Shown in pieces: positions 7,563-16,701 of a DNA stretch of 64,000 nt. Numbering within the stretch: position 1 is the stretch's first letter; every line of letters begins with the position of its first letter. The DNA is taken from positions 8,760,501 through 8,824,500 of the forward strand of contig NZ_CP088285.1 in assembly GCF_011516645.4 (NCBI RefSeq). The letters run 5' to 3'. Made by a program: the position numbers and the translations under genes. The notes under the pieces are model-generated. The model was not told where the DNA came from. It searched no databases and was given only the letters and a program-made list of their open reading frames with translations. The DNA comes from Bradyrhizobium septentrionale. Lineage in GTDB: Bacteria > Pseudomonadota > Alphaproteobacteria > Rhizobiales > Xanthobacteraceae.

Positions 7563-10018
7563 GCGAGCTCCAATTCGGCAATCGGGGCGAACTCGTTGCG
7601 GTCGACGCCCTGGCTGGCGCGTTCCGCCCACGGATCGCTCTGCGAGAACTGCTGCGAATAGGCAAAGCGGGCAAACAGCGCCTTGCGGTTGGTGATGTCG
7701 TCGACCACCCGCTTCCTGATCTGCTCGAGACTGACGCGGTCGCACCATTTGTACATACGCTCGAGATACCAGCCCTCCTCGCGGTACAGCTGGGTCAGCG
7801 CCACGATCACCTCGAGCGCCTCATCCTCGGTCTCGACCTTGGTCAGGAACTCGGTGCCCTTGATGTGCAGTCCGGCGGCGCCGGCGAAATGGATCTCGTA
7901 GCCGGAATCGACGCAGACCACGCCGACGTCCTTGCAGGTCGCCTCCGCGCAATTGCGCGGGCAGCCCGAGACGCCGAGCTTGACCTTGGCCGGCGTCCAG
8001 GAGCCCCACATGAACTTCTCGAGCTTGACGCCGAGGCCGGTGGAATCCTGGGTGCCGAAGCGGCACCATTCCGAGCCGACGCAGGTCTTCACCGTGCGCA
8101 ACCCCTTGGCGTAGGCGTGGCCCGACACCATGCCGGCGTCGTTGAGATCGGCCCACACCGCCGGGAGGTCTTCCTTCTTGACGCCGAGCAGGTCGATGCG
8201 CTGGCCTCCGGTGACCTTCACCGTCGGGATGTTGAACTTCTCGGCGACGTCGGCGATGGCGCGCAGCTCGCTCGGCGTGGTGACGCCGCCCCACATCCGC
8301 GGCACCACCGAATAGGTGCCGTCCTTCTGGATGTTGGCGTGGACGCGCTCGTTGATGAAGCGCGACTGCTGGTCGTCGCGATATTCGCCGGGCCAGGTCG
8401 CGAGCAGATAGTAATTCAGCGCCGGACGGCAGGAATGGCAGCCGTTCTGCGTCTTCCATTCCATGAAGCGCATGACGGCCGGAATGGTCTTGAGCTGCTG
8501 CTCGACGATGACGCGGCGAACGTCGTCATGGCTGTGATCGGTGCATTTGCACAGCGGCTTGACCTTCGGCGCCGCCGAATAGTCGCCGCCAAGCGTGAAG
8601 GCGAGCACCTGCTCGACCAGTCCGGTGCAGGAGCCGCAGGACGACGACGCCTTGGTGTGGGCACGGACGTCGTCGAGCGTGAACAGCTTCTTCTCGCTGA
8701 TCGCCTTGACGATCGCGCCCTTGCAGACGCCGTTGCAGCCGCAGATCTCGGTCTCGTCGCTCATCGCGGCGACCGAGCTCTGGCCACTGACGCCGCCATC
8801 GCCCAGATTGGCGGCGCCGAACACCAGGCGCTCGCGCATATGCGAGACGTCGGTGCCGTCGCGCAGATGCTGGAAATACCAGGGCCCGTCGATGGTGTCG
8901 CCATAGAGCACGGCGCCGACGATCTTCTTGTCCTTCAGGATGATGCGCTTGTAGACGCCGCGATTGGCGTCCTGCAGCACGATCTCCTCCTTGTCCGGGC
9001 CCGGCGCGAAGTCGCCGGCGGAGAACAGGTCGATGCCGGTGACCTTCAGCTTGGTCGAGGTGACCGAGCCGTCATAGGTGGCAAACCCCTTCATCGCGAG
9101 GTGGTTGGCGCAGACCTTGGCCTGGTCGAACAGCGGCGCGACCAGACCATAGGTCTGGCGGCGGTGCTGCACGCATTCGCCGACCGCGTAGATGCGGCCG
9201 TCATAGGTCTGCATGGTGTCGGAGACCACGATGCCGCGCTCGCAATAGAGCCCGGCCTTCTTCGCGAGCTCGAAGCTCGGACGGATGCCGACCGCCATCA
9301 CGACGAGATCGGCCGGCAGCTCGGTGCCGTCGCCGAAGCGCACGCCGGTGACGCGGTCCTCGCCCAGGATCGCCTGGGTCTGCGCCGGCATCTTGAACAG
9401 CATGCCGCGCTCTTCCAGCGACTTGCGCAACAGACCGCCGGCCACCGGATCGAGCTGGCGCTCCATCAGCGTGTCGAGCAAATGCACGACCGTGACGTTC
9501 ATGCCGCGCTTCATCAGGCCGTTGGCGGCTTCGAGGCCGAGCAGGCCGCCGCCGATCACGACGGCGTTGCGATAGTCGGTCGAGGCCTTGATCATGCGAT
9601 CGACGTCGTAGATGTCGCGGAAGCCGATCACGCCGGGCAGCTCCTTGCCGGGCAGCGGCAACATGATCGGATTCGATCCGGTCGCGATCAGCAGGCGATC
9701 GTAGGGCACGCGCGCGCCGGCCTCGGTGACGACCTCGCAGGTGCGGCGGTCGATCATGGTGACCGTCTCGCCCTTGCGCAGCGTGATGTTGTTGTCCTCG
9801 TACCAGTCGACGGTGTTGAGCATGATGTCGTCGACGGTCTTCTCGCCGGCGAGCACCGGCGAGAGCAGGATGCGGTTGTAATTGCCGTACGGCTCGGAGC
9901 CGAACACGGTGATGTCGTAGAGATCCGGCGCGCGTTCGAGCAGCGCCTCCACCGTGCGGATGCCGGCCATGCCGTTGCCGATCACCACGAGCTTTTGCTT
10001 GGTCACTTTGTCGAGCAT
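7559..10018 (-). CDS. nirB: Nitrite reductase (NADH) large subunit
   Basis: An 819-residue multi-domain enzyme that reduces nitrite to ammonium with NADH. Domains in order: FAD/NADH oxidoreductase (GNGMAG at 14-19, second dinucleotide fold VVIGGGLLGLEAA near 153), a BFD-like [2Fe-2S] domain (CGCNGVCKGAI near 425, SSCGSCTGL near 457), then ferredoxin-like halves and the sirohaem/[4Fe-4S] domain with TCVGSEWCRFG and GCPRNCAEATC at about 645-690. Length and ligands are complete. It leads the nirB-nirD-nasA unit, divergent from narK across a 637-bp control region. Confidence 0.97.
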   Translation of the reverse strand: MLDKVTKQKLVVIGNGMAGIRTVEALLERAPDLYDITVFGSEPYGNYNRILLSPVLAGEKTVDDIMLNTVDWYEDNNITLRKGETVTMIDRRTCEVVTEAGARVPYDRLLIATGSNPIMLPLPGKELPGVIGFRDIYDVDRMIKASTDYRNAVVIGGGLLGLEAANGLMKRGMNVTVVHLLDTLMERQLDPVAGGLLRKSLEERGMLFKMPAQTQAILGEDRVTGVRFGDGTELPADLVVMAVGIRPSFELAKKAGLYCERGIVVSDTMQTYDGRIYAVGECVQHRRQTYGLVAPLFDQAKVCANHLAMKGFATYDGSVTSTKLKVTGIDLFSAGDFAPGPDKEEIVLQDANRGVYKRIILKDKKIVGAVLYGDTIDGPWYFQHLRDGTDVSHMRERLVFGAANLGDGGVSGQSSVAAMSDETEICGCNGVCKGAIVKAISEKKLFTLDDVRAHTKASSSCGSCTGLVEQVLAFTLGGDYSAAPKVKPLCKCTDHSHDDVRRVIVEQQLKTIPAVMRFMEWKTQNGCHSCRPALNYYLLATWPGEYRDDQQSRFINERVHANIQKDGTYSVVPRMWGGVTTPSELRAIADVAEKFNIPTVKVTGGQRIDLLGVKKEDLPAVWADLNDAGMVSGHAYAKGLRTVKTCVGSEWCRFGTQDSTGLGVKLEKFMWGSWTPAKVKLGVSGCPRNCAEATCKDVGVVCVDSGYEIHFAGAAGLHIKGTEFLTKVETEDEALEVIVALTQLYREEGWYLERMYKWCDRVSLEQIRKRVVDDITNRKALFARFAYSQQFSQSDPWAERASQGVDRNEFAPIAELELA

Positions 10019-10163
10019 GGTCTGCCTTTCAATTCCGACGATGCTGCTCAGCGACGCGGCGCGCGTCGTTGATGGACACCGATAAAGGTTTGGAGTTGTA
10101 GGAAGCCCAGCCGCGGGCGCAGACCGTCTTCGATGACGACCGATGTTCCGTTATCGAATGATA

Positions 10164-10179
10164 TTCAAGACGCGTGCCA
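10164..10179 (-). promoter_or_regulatory. Possible sigma-54 promoter of nirB-nirD-nasA
   Basis: On the minus strand this reads TGGCACGCGTCTTGAA. It matches the -24 element exactly (TGGCACG), but the -12 element is TTGAA instead of TTGCA/T, so the usual GC is absent. It lies about 145 bases upstream of the nirB start. Confidence 0.4.
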
Positions 10180-10353
10180 ACTTCCGGCCGAGGAATTTTT
10201 AAGCAAAATCAAAGCCTTCCCGACCACCCCCGAATCACCTGCCGGCGCTCGCGGTGGATTTTTCGGCCACATTTTTAGCCACGCCGATGATCTCTTGTGC
10301 AGCACAGCATCGTCACTGCCATGGCCGCGGCGAACGCGACATTGGCGCGGCAT

Positions 10354-10367
10354 CATACGTTCGTATG
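10354..10367. promoter_or_regulatory. 14-bp inverted repeat in the nirB/narK control region
   Basis: CATACG, a TT spacer, then CGTATG. It sits about 145 bases upstream of the narK sigma-54 promoter, a distance suited to an activator site. The binding protein is unknown. Confidence 0.3.
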
Positions 10368-10509
10368 CGCATCGCACAAAAAAGCACCAGCATGCGCGTT
10401 TGCGCGGCGGCACTTGCCGTCAGCGGCGTCAAGCGGAGCCTTCACACGCGATCGCCGGCACAGCGGCAACGCCTTGCGATCGCTGACGAAGCGTCCGCAT
10501 GCGATTCGA

Positions 10510-10525
10510 TGGCACGGTTATTGCT
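10510..10525 (+). promoter_or_regulatory. Sigma-54 promoter of narK
   Basis: TGGCACGGTTATTGCT matches the sigma-54 consensus (TGGCACG, four bases, TTGCT) with the required ten bases between the GG and GC pairs. Transcription would start near 10536, giving a leader of about 120 bases before narK. Sigma-54 dependence is usual for nitrogen-controlled genes. Confidence 0.8.
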
Positions 10526-10615
10526 GAACATTCGTCAACCAGGCGCGTCTCAACGACGAGTGCGCTCGCCTTTTCATCCATATCATGACTGTTTGCGCCG
10601 GAACTGACCGCGAGA

Positions 10616-10636
10616 ATGCGGCTGCTCCGGCCGCAT
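10616..10636 (+). promoter_or_regulatory. Hairpin in the narK leader
   Basis: A 7-bp perfect stem (ATGCGGC with GCCGCAT) around a 7-base loop, ending 19 bases before the narK ATG. In Bradyrhizobium nitrate genes are known to be controlled by NasST through leader RNA, so an attenuator role is possible. A second hairpin and the conserved loop bases expected for NasT were not found. Confidence 0.3.
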
Positions 10637-10655
10637 CATTGCGAGGTCGTTGCCA

Positions 10656-11915
10656 ATGAAGTTCGCTGAATTCAAGAAGGCAGGTCACTGGCCGACGCTG
10701 CTCGCCGCATTCCTGTACTTCGATATCAGTTTCATGGCGTGGGTCGCGCTCGGCCCGCTGATCGTCTACATCGCGCACGACATGAATCTGGCGGTGAACG
10801 AGAAGTTCACCCTGGTCGCCATTCCCGTGCTCGCCGGAGCATTGTTGCGCGTGCCGATGGGCATTCTCGCCGACGTCATCGGCGCCAAGCGCACCGGCAT
10901 CATTGCCCAGCTCGTCGTGATCGCCGCGACCGTGTCGGTCTGGCAGTTCGGACTGCACAGCAAGTTCGCGATCGAGCTGTTCGGCCTGGCGCTCGGCGTC
11001 GGCGGCGCCTCGTTCGCCGTGGCGCTGCCGCAGGCCAGCCGCTGGTATCCGCCGCAATATCAGGGCGTCGTGATGGGGATTGCCGGCGCCGGCAATATGG
11101 GCGTCGTGCTCGACACCCTGCTCGCGCCCACGATCGCGGAGCATTGGGGCTGGCAGGCCGTGTTCGGCTGCCTGTTGCTTCCGATGCTGATGGTGCTGAC
11201 ATATTACATCATGGCGGCCAAGGACGCGCCGGGTGAGCGCAAGCCGATCTCGCTGAAGGCCTATGGCGCGCTGCTGAAGGATTCCGACAGCCGCTGGTTC
11301 ATGTTCTTCTACTTCATCACCTTCGGCGGCTTCGTCGGCCTCGCCAACGCGTTGCCGCTGTACTTCACGGTGCAGTATCATGTCTCGGGCGTTGCCGCGG
11401 GCATGCTGGTGGCGCTGATCGTCGCGTTCGGCTCGGGATTTCGTCCCGTCGGCGGTATGATCGCCGACCGCATCGGCGGCATCCGCTCGCTGTCGATCCT
11501 GTTCGGGGTCGTGGTCGCGGCCTATCTCGTGATCGCGTTCATGCCGGAGGGGCCCACCGCGCCGACGCAGGCCGGCTGGTCGCTGACCGAGCTGCCGCGC
11601 ATTGCCTGGACCTCGGTGCTGCTGTTCTCGATCGGCGTGCTGGCGCTCGGCATGGGCAACGGCGCGGTGTTCCAGCTGATCCCGCTGCGCTTCCGGCACG
11701 AGATCGGCCTGATGACCGGGCTCGTCGGCTGCGCCGGCGGCGTCGGCGGCTTCTTCCTGGCGCAAACGCTCGGCACCGCCAAGGGCATGACCGGCAGCTT
11801 CGGCGCCGGCTTCCTGTTCTTCGGCGTGCTGGCGTTGCTTGGCTTCATCGGACTTGCCATGGTCAAGGTCCGCTGGCGCACCACCTGGGGCGCGGCGTCG
11901 GGAGCGCGCGTCTGA
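10656..11915 (+). CDS. narK: Nitrate/nitrite transporter, MFS (NarK/NasA type)
   Basis: A 419-residue inner-membrane carrier of the nitrate/nitrite porter family with about 12 hydrophobic segments. Family marks include GIAGAGNMGVVLDTLLAP, close to the nitrate signature, and a second glycine-rich stretch, TGLVGCAGGVGGFFL. It brings nitrate in for NasA and NirBD. The ATG at 10656 is spaced correctly from GCGAGG; a TTG six bases earlier is too close to that site. It is divergent from nirB and transcribed from the sigma-54 promoter, followed after 33 bases by the kinase/phosphatase gene. Confidence 0.95.
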   Translation: MKFAEFKKAGHWPTLLAAFLYFDISFMAWVALGPLIVYIAHDMNLAVNEKFTLVAIPVLAGALLRVPMGILADVIGAKRTGIIAQLVVIAATVSVWQFGLHSKFAIELFGLALGVGGASFAVALPQASRWYPPQYQGVVMGIAGAGNMGVVLDTLLAPTIAEHWGWQAVFGCLLLPMLMVLTYYIMAAKDAPGERKPISLKAYGALLKDSDSRWFMFFYFITFGGFVGLANALPLYFTVQYHVSGVAAGMLVALIVAFGSGFRPVGGMIADRIGGIRSLSILFGVVVAAYLVIAFMPEGPTAPTQAGWSLTELPRIAWTSVLLFSIGVLALGMGNGAVFQLIPLRFRHEIGLMTGLVGCAGGVGGFFLAQTLGTAKGMTGSFGAGFLFFGVLALLGFIGLAMVKVRWRTTWGAASGARV

Positions 11916-11948
11916 CCGCCCGCCCCCGCGAGATGACGGGGCACGGAC

Positions 11949-13652
11949 GTGGCGAACGGCTCGCAACGGGAATTGGGAGTTCGGCTCGGCTTCGCCAGCG
12001 AGATCGGCAAGCGCGCCGCCAATGAGGACTATGTCGCGGCGTGCTTCGGCACGCCGGGCACGCTGCACCGCGACGTCGTCGCGGCCGTCGCCGACGGCGT
12101 CGGTGGCCACAAGGGCGGACGCGAGGCCGCGGAGGTCGCCGTCCGCAGCTTCATCGACGCCTATTATTGCCTGCCCGAGACGCTCGGTGTCCGCCGCCGC
12201 GCCGCGCGGGCGCTCGAAGCCACCAACAGCTGGATCTACGGTCAGGGGCGCGTCGATGCCGCGCGCAGCGGCATGGCGTGCGCGTTTTCCTCCGTCGTCC
12301 TGTCACGGCGGCAGTGCCATGTGATCCATATCGGCGACACCCGCGTCTACCGCCTGAGCGATGGACGCCTGGAGCGGCTGACGCAGGATCATATCGCCGG
12401 CCGCGGCGATCTCGCGCACCTGCTCAACCGCGCCATCGGGTTCGAGGAGTTCGCCCGCTTCGACTACACCTCGGTCGGGCTGCGGCAACATGACCGCCTT
12501 CTGATCTGCAGCGACGGGGTGCACGGCGCGCTCGGCGATTCCCGCCTTCTGCATTTGCTGGAGGAGCGCACGCCGCCGGAGGAATCGGCAGGCGCCATCG
12601 TCGAGGCCGCACTCGCGGCCGGCAGCAGCGACAACACCACCGCGCTGGTGCTCGACGTCGTCGACCTGCCGCCGGCGGATCGTGACGAGCTCACCCACTC
12701 GATCGCAACGCTGCAAATCGGCGATCTGCCGGAAAGCGGCGACATCGTCGACGATTTCGCGCTCGGCGACGTGCTGTCCGACGGCCGCTACAGCCGCCTG
12801 TTCAGGGCGATCGACAAGCGCGCCGGCCGCGAGGTCGTGCTGAAATTTCCGCATCCGCGGGTCGCCAGCGAGGGCTCCTATCGCCTCGCCTTCGTCCGCG
12901 AGGCGTGGGTCGCCGCGCGGGTGCGCAGCCTGTGGATCGGCGAGATCATCGAGGTGCCGGCGGAACGGCGGACCCGGCTCTATTCCGCGATGCCGCTCTA
13001 TGACGGCGAGACGCTGGAGCAGCGACTCAATCGGGCACCGCGGCTGTCGCTGACTGAAGGGATCGGGATTGCCACCAAGCTGGTGCGCGCGGTGACGGCG
13101 CTGCATCGCGCCGGCATCATCCATCGCGACATCAAGCCGGACAATGTGATCCTGCTGAAGGACGGCGGCTTGCGGCTGGTCGATCTCGGGGTCGCGCGGG
13201 TGCCACTGCTGGAGGATTTTCCGGCCGAGGACATTCCGGGCACCGCGAGCTACATGGCGCCCGAGCTGTTCGGCGGCAAGGCGGGCGATGAAGCGTCCGA
13301 CCTGTTCGCGCTCGGCGTCACCGTCTACCGGATGTTCACCGCGAACTATCCGTTCGGCGAGATCGAGCCGTTCTCGCGCCCGCGCTTCGGCAAGCCAGCG
13401 CCGCTGTCGCGCTACCGCCCCGATTTGCCGGCCTGGCTCGATGCCGTGATCGGCAAGGCGCTCAGCGTCGAGCCGGCACAGCGCTTCGGCGACGCCATCG
13501 AGTTCGCGCACGAGCTGGAGAACGGCGCGACCTGGGCCGGCCCCGCCGTCACGACCCGGAAATCGCTGCACGACCGCGATCCCGTGACGTTCTGGAAAGT
13601 GCTGTGCGCCATCCTGGCCGTGATCGTCGTGGTGCTGCTGGCGCGGCACTAA
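11949..13652 (+). CDS. Bifunctional PP2C-type phosphatase / serine-threonine kinase
   Basis: A 567-residue fusion. Residues 10-240 form a PP2C phosphatase (VADGVGGHKGG with Asp48, HIGDTRVYRL, ICSDGVHG, GSSDNTTAL). Residues 268-520 form a Hanks-type kinase: Lys299 in VVLKFPHP, HRDIKPDN with catalytic Asp394, DLG in place of DFG at 412-414, GTASYMAPE. A C-terminal hydrophobic segment (VLCAILAVIVVVLLA) anchors it in the membrane. The start is GTG. Genes of this type sit in nitrate assimilation clusters elsewhere, for example Pseudomonas aeruginosa PA1782 beside nirBD. It probably tunes NarK or the reductases by phosphorylation, but the target is not known from sequence. Confidence 0.92.
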   Translation: MANGSQRELGVRLGFASEIGKRAANEDYVAACFGTPGTLHRDVVAAVADGVGGHKGGREAAEVAVRSFIDAYYCLPETLGVRRRAARALEATNSWIYGQGRVDAARSGMACAFSSVVLSRRQCHVIHIGDTRVYRLSDGRLERLTQDHIAGRGDLAHLLNRAIGFEEFARFDYTSVGLRQHDRLLICSDGVHGALGDSRLLHLLEERTPPEESAGAIVEAALAAGSSDNTTALVLDVVDLPPADRDELTHSIATLQIGDLPESGDIVDDFALGDVLSDGRYSRLFRAIDKRAGREVVLKFPHPRVASEGSYRLAFVREAWVAARVRSLWIGEIIEVPAERRTRLYSAMPLYDGETLEQRLNRAPRLSLTEGIGIATKLVRAVTALHRAGIIHRDIKPDNVILLKDGGLRLVDLGVARVPLLEDFPAEDIPGTASYMAPELFGGKAGDEASDLFALGVTVYRMFTANYPFGEIEPFSRPRFGKPAPLSRYRPDLPAWLDAVIGKALSVEPAQRFGDAIEFAHELENGATWAGPAVTTRKSLHDRDPVTFWKVLCAILAVIVVVLLARH

Positions 13653-13672
13653 TCAGCGCCAAGACAGGGCGA

Positions 13673-15457
13673 TCAAGCAACCAGCAGCTTGGCCGCCTGC
13701 GCGAGCGGCAAGGCTTCGTCCCCAAGCACCAGCGCGATGGCGTCGCGTTCCCATGCGTCGTCGGCCGGCGCCAGCGGGTCCTTCGCGGTGAGGCGATGAT
13801 CGAGCACGAAGCGCGATAGCAACAGCCGCCGTGCATCGACCTCCGCCTGGCCGCCTTCCCAGGCCAGAACGATCGCCGACGCGGCATGGTAGAGCGCACT
13901 GGCCGCAAGCCGCGCCGCATGCTCCGCGGCACGATCGGCTGCCACCTGCTCGGCGAAGCCGATCGCGCGGTCGAGCGCTGTGCGGAGGCGGTCGCGGAAC
14001 GGCTCCGGCAAGGCCTTGGCCTCGTCGAGGCGCGCATGCAGGGCCGCGGCCAGCGCCCGCTGCGCGCCGCTCTTGCCGACGGCGCGCGTGATGATGTCGA
14101 GCGCGTTGATGTTGCTGGTGCCTTCCCAGAGCACGCCGACATGGGCGTCGCGCACCAGCCGCGGCTGCACCCACTCCTCGATGTAGCCGTTGCCGCCGCG
14201 CACCTCCATGGCGCCGGTGGCGACCGGAATGTTGTCGCGGCAGGCGCGGTACTTCAGGAGCGGCGTCAGGATGCGTAGCAGGTCCGTCGCCTCTGCCGAG
14301 CCGGCATTGGCGTCGTCCATCGCGCGCGCGGCCACCAGCATCATCGACAGCGCCTGCTCGGTAGGCACGATCAGCTTCATCAGCTGCCGGCGCAGCAGCG
14401 GGAAATCGATCACGCGCTGGCCGAACGCCGCCCGCGACGAGGCGCTGACCTTGGCCTCGTTGACGCAACGCCGCATCAAGGCCGCGGCGCGCACGCCGTG
14501 CGACAGCCGCGACAGGTTGACCTGCTCCATCATCTGCTTGAGGCCCTGCTCGGGATCACCGACCAGATAGGCCACCGCATTGTCGAGCCGGATCTCGCCT
14601 GACGCCATCGATTTGGTGCCGAGCTTGTCCTTGAGGCGGACGATCCGGTAGCTGTTGCGCCGTCCGTCCTTCAGGCGGCGCGGCAGCGCGAACAGCGCGA
14701 GCCCCCTGGTGCCGTCAGGCCCGCCTTCCGGCCGCGCCAGCATCAGCGCGACGTCGGCATCGGCATGGGAGCAGAACCATTTGTCGCCGGTCAGGCGCCA
14801 AACGTCGCCGTCGCGGCGCGCGACGGTCTCGACCGCGCCGACGTCGGAGCCGCCGGCGCGCTCGGTCATGAACTGCGTGCCCTTCCACAAGGTCGCCATG
14901 TCGTCGGACAGCATCTTCGGCAGCAGATAGGCCTTGAGCTCGTCGGAGCCGAACTTGCGGATCAGATGCGTCGAGGTGTCGGTGACGCTGATCGGGCACA
15001 TCAGCCCGAACTCGGATTGCACGAACAGATACTGAAACACGTACTTGGCAACGGCCGGCAGCGGCCGATCCATGCCGAGCACGCCGGCGCGATGGCTCAT
15101 CGCATGAAACTGGAAATCGGCGAAGGCGATCGCCTCCATCTCGCGATACGCCGGGTGATAGTCAATCCAGTCCTCGTCGCGGCCGTAAGCGTCCCGCGGA
15201 TTGAGCACCGGCGCATGCTTGTCGGCGATCCGCGCCAGCTGGTCGAGCCTGCCTCCCGCCAGCTCGCCAAGGCGGTGGAAATGCGGCTCCAGTTTCTCGC
15301 GATCCTCGCGCGACAGATACAGATTGAGAAGGCCGCGCAAGCCGCGATCGAGATCGTAGAAATTGAGGCCTGCGCAATCATGCGAGATGTGGCGGGCGGG
15401 ATCGGCCGGATTTGCAGCATCGTCGGGGCTGCGAAGATCGCGCGCGCTCATCTGCAT
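13673..15457 (-). CDS. Acyl-CoA dehydrogenase, AidB-like
   Basis: A 594-residue flavoprotein of the acyl-CoA dehydrogenase fold, longer than the classical 380 residues and closest in layout to AidB-type proteins. Visible marks are FMTERAGGSDVGAVET, LTGDKWFCSHADAD, EVRGGNGYIEEWVQPRL and LWEGTSNINALDI. AidB-like proteins are tied to alkylation stress or to unusual acyl-CoA oxidation, and the sequence does not decide between these. The start at 15457 follows AGGAGAG; the upstream start at 15646 adds 63 residues of no family character. It is divergent from an IclR regulator. Confidence 0.9.
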   Translation of the reverse strand: MQMSARDLRSPDDAANPADPARHISHDCAGLNFYDLDRGLRGLLNLYLSREDREKLEPHFHRLGELAGGRLDQLARIADKHAPVLNPRDAYGRDEDWIDYHPAYREMEAIAFADFQFHAMSHRAGVLGMDRPLPAVAKYVFQYLFVQSEFGLMCPISVTDTSTHLIRKFGSDELKAYLLPKMLSDDMATLWKGTQFMTERAGGSDVGAVETVARRDGDVWRLTGDKWFCSHADADVALMLARPEGGPDGTRGLALFALPRRLKDGRRNSYRIVRLKDKLGTKSMASGEIRLDNAVAYLVGDPEQGLKQMMEQVNLSRLSHGVRAAALMRRCVNEAKVSASSRAAFGQRVIDFPLLRRQLMKLIVPTEQALSMMLVAARAMDDANAGSAEATDLLRILTPLLKYRACRDNIPVATGAMEVRGGNGYIEEWVQPRLVRDAHVGVLWEGTSNINALDIITRAVGKSGAQRALAAALHARLDEAKALPEPFRDRLRTALDRAIGFAEQVAADRAAEHAARLAASALYHAASAIVLAWEGGQAEVDARRLLLSRFVLDHRLTAKDPLAPADDAWERDAIALVLGDEALPLAQAAKLLVA

Positions 15458-15699
15458 CGGGGCTCTCCTTGCTTGGGATGACGTCGCATCAGCCTTGCCG
15501 GTGTGCGGGATGTCATCCCCGGTCTGTCTGCAACATCGAGAACCACCGCGGCGATGTCCACCACCTGCCCCCCATGCGAGAATAATTTCAGATACGTGGA
15601 GGAAATGCCGTCCGCGCGCGGATCGCACGTCAGGTTGATGCTGCACCGCGGACTATTGACCTCCGCCGGTTTCGCGGCACATTCGACAGCAGAAGGCGA

Positions 15700-15713
15700 C
15701 AACACTAATGTTG
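15700..15713. promoter_or_regulatory. Candidate operator between acyl-CoA dehydrogenase and IclR genes
   Basis: Perfect inverted repeat CAACA-CTAA-TGTTG, 43 bases before the IclR start and in the shared control region of two divergent genes. IclR proteins often bind such sites and repress themselves. Confidence 0.35.
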
Positions 15714-15756
15714 CAGCGCACCCGTTTGGCGCTGTGAAGGACACGAACGGCAGCAG

Positions 15757-16695
15757 ATGAAGGGAGCGCGCTCCGACACCCAGCCCCCGTCGCGGCGGGG
15801 CCGCAGGCGCATCGTCGCCGAGCGGGTGCGCGCGCAACTCGACGATCCCGCGGCGACGGTGATCGAGGCCAACCGGCATGACGAATTGTTTCGGGCCGCC
15901 GACGGCAGCCCCGATCCGTCCGTCGTGAAGTCGGCGCACCGCGTGCTCCGCATCTTCGAATATTTCGCCGAGATCGAGCGGCCGGCGGCGATGACCGAGA
16001 TCGCGCGGCGGCTGAACTACCCGCCGTCGAGCACGTCGGCGCTGCTGAAGAGCCTCGTCGAGCTCGGTTATCTCGTGCATGACCGGCAGGCGCGCAGCTA
16101 TCTGCCGACGGTCCGCGTCGCCCTGCTCGGCGGCTGGCTCACGAGCGAGCGGCTGCCGGGCGCAACGCTCGATGCCATCACGCGCGAGCTGCACGAGGCA
16201 ACGCGGCTGACGACCTTCGTGGTGGCGCGCAACCAGCTCTACAGCCAGTACATCCGCGTGCTGCAGGGAACGACGCCGGTGCGCTATTATCTTGAGCCCG
16301 GCGCGCGGCGGCTGTTGACCCATTCGACCCCGGGCCGGGTGTTTCTCAGCCTGATGAACGACGAGGATGCGCGGCGGATCGTGCAGCGGATCAACGCCGA
16401 GGAAGCGCCGTCATCGGCGGTCCGCATTCCGGATATCCAGCATGCGCTGGCGACGATCCGCCGCCAGGGTTTTGCCTATACGCGCGACATGGGAACGCCT
16501 GGTCTCAGCGCAATCGCAATGCGGCTGACCGATACCGACCGGACGCCTCCGCTTGTCATCACGGTCGCCGGCCCAAGCGCGATCGTCTCCGCGGACGCCA
16601 GGGCGATCATCGGCAAGATGCGCGAGCTGGTCGAGCGGCAGTCGCCCGGCCTGCTGCCGCAGATCGACATCGACGCGCCACCGATCGAGACCTGA
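15757..16695 (+). CDS. IclR family transcriptional regulator
   Basis: A 312-residue regulator. Residues 57-118 hold the winged helix (SAHRVLRIFEYFAEIERPA, then PPSSTSALLKSLVELGYL). The remainder is the IclR effector domain, with TPGRVFLSL and FAYTRDMGTPGLSAIA. The N-terminus is about 50 residues longer than usual and rich in arginine and aspartate, so a later start is possible. It is transcribed away from the acyl-CoA dehydrogenase, its most likely target. The effector is unknown. Confidence 0.9.
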   Translation: MKGARSDTQPPSRRGRRRIVAERVRAQLDDPAATVIEANRHDELFRAADGSPDPSVVKSAHRVLRIFEYFAEIERPAAMTEIARRLNYPPSSTSALLKSLVELGYLVHDRQARSYLPTVRVALLGGWLTSERLPGATLDAITRELHEATRLTTFVVARNQLYSQYIRVLQGTTPVRYYLEPGARRLLTHSTPGRVFLSLMNDEDARRIVQRINAEEAPSSAVRIPDIQHALATIRRQGFAYTRDMGTPGLSAIAMRLTDTDRTPPLVITVAGPSAIVSADARAIIGKMRELVERQSPGLLPQIDIDAPPIET

Positions 16696-16701
16696 GATCA
16701 C

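Larger units (their letters stand above)
10019..10655. other. 637-bp control region between nirB and narK
   Basis: No gene is evident; the open frames here lack ribosome sites and family resemblance. The region holds a match to the sigma-54 promoter towards narK, a weaker one towards nirB, a 14-bp inverted repeat and a hairpin just before narK. This layout fits nitrogen-regulated (NtrC-type) control of both arms of nitrate assimilation, although no convincing NtrC palindrome was found. Confidence 0.6.

Noticed and set aside
7865..10072. A 735-codon open frame on the plus strand
   Set aside because: It lies opposite nirB, a clear multi-domain enzyme with all cofactor ligands. It is an antisense frame kept open by high GC, with no family resemblance.
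10370..10440. NtrC-type binding sites upstream of narK
   Set aside because: GCAC-like pieces occur, but none forms a convincing palindrome of the known NtrC type.
10650..10655. TTG at 10650 as the narK start
   Set aside because: It is only a few bases from the ribosome site GCGAGG, while the ATG at 10656 is well spaced.
10518..12110. A 530-codon minus-strand frame over narK
   Set aside because: Composition is extreme (Ala, Arg, Asp, Gln, His) with no hydrophobic or catalytic motif. narK and its promoter explain the region.
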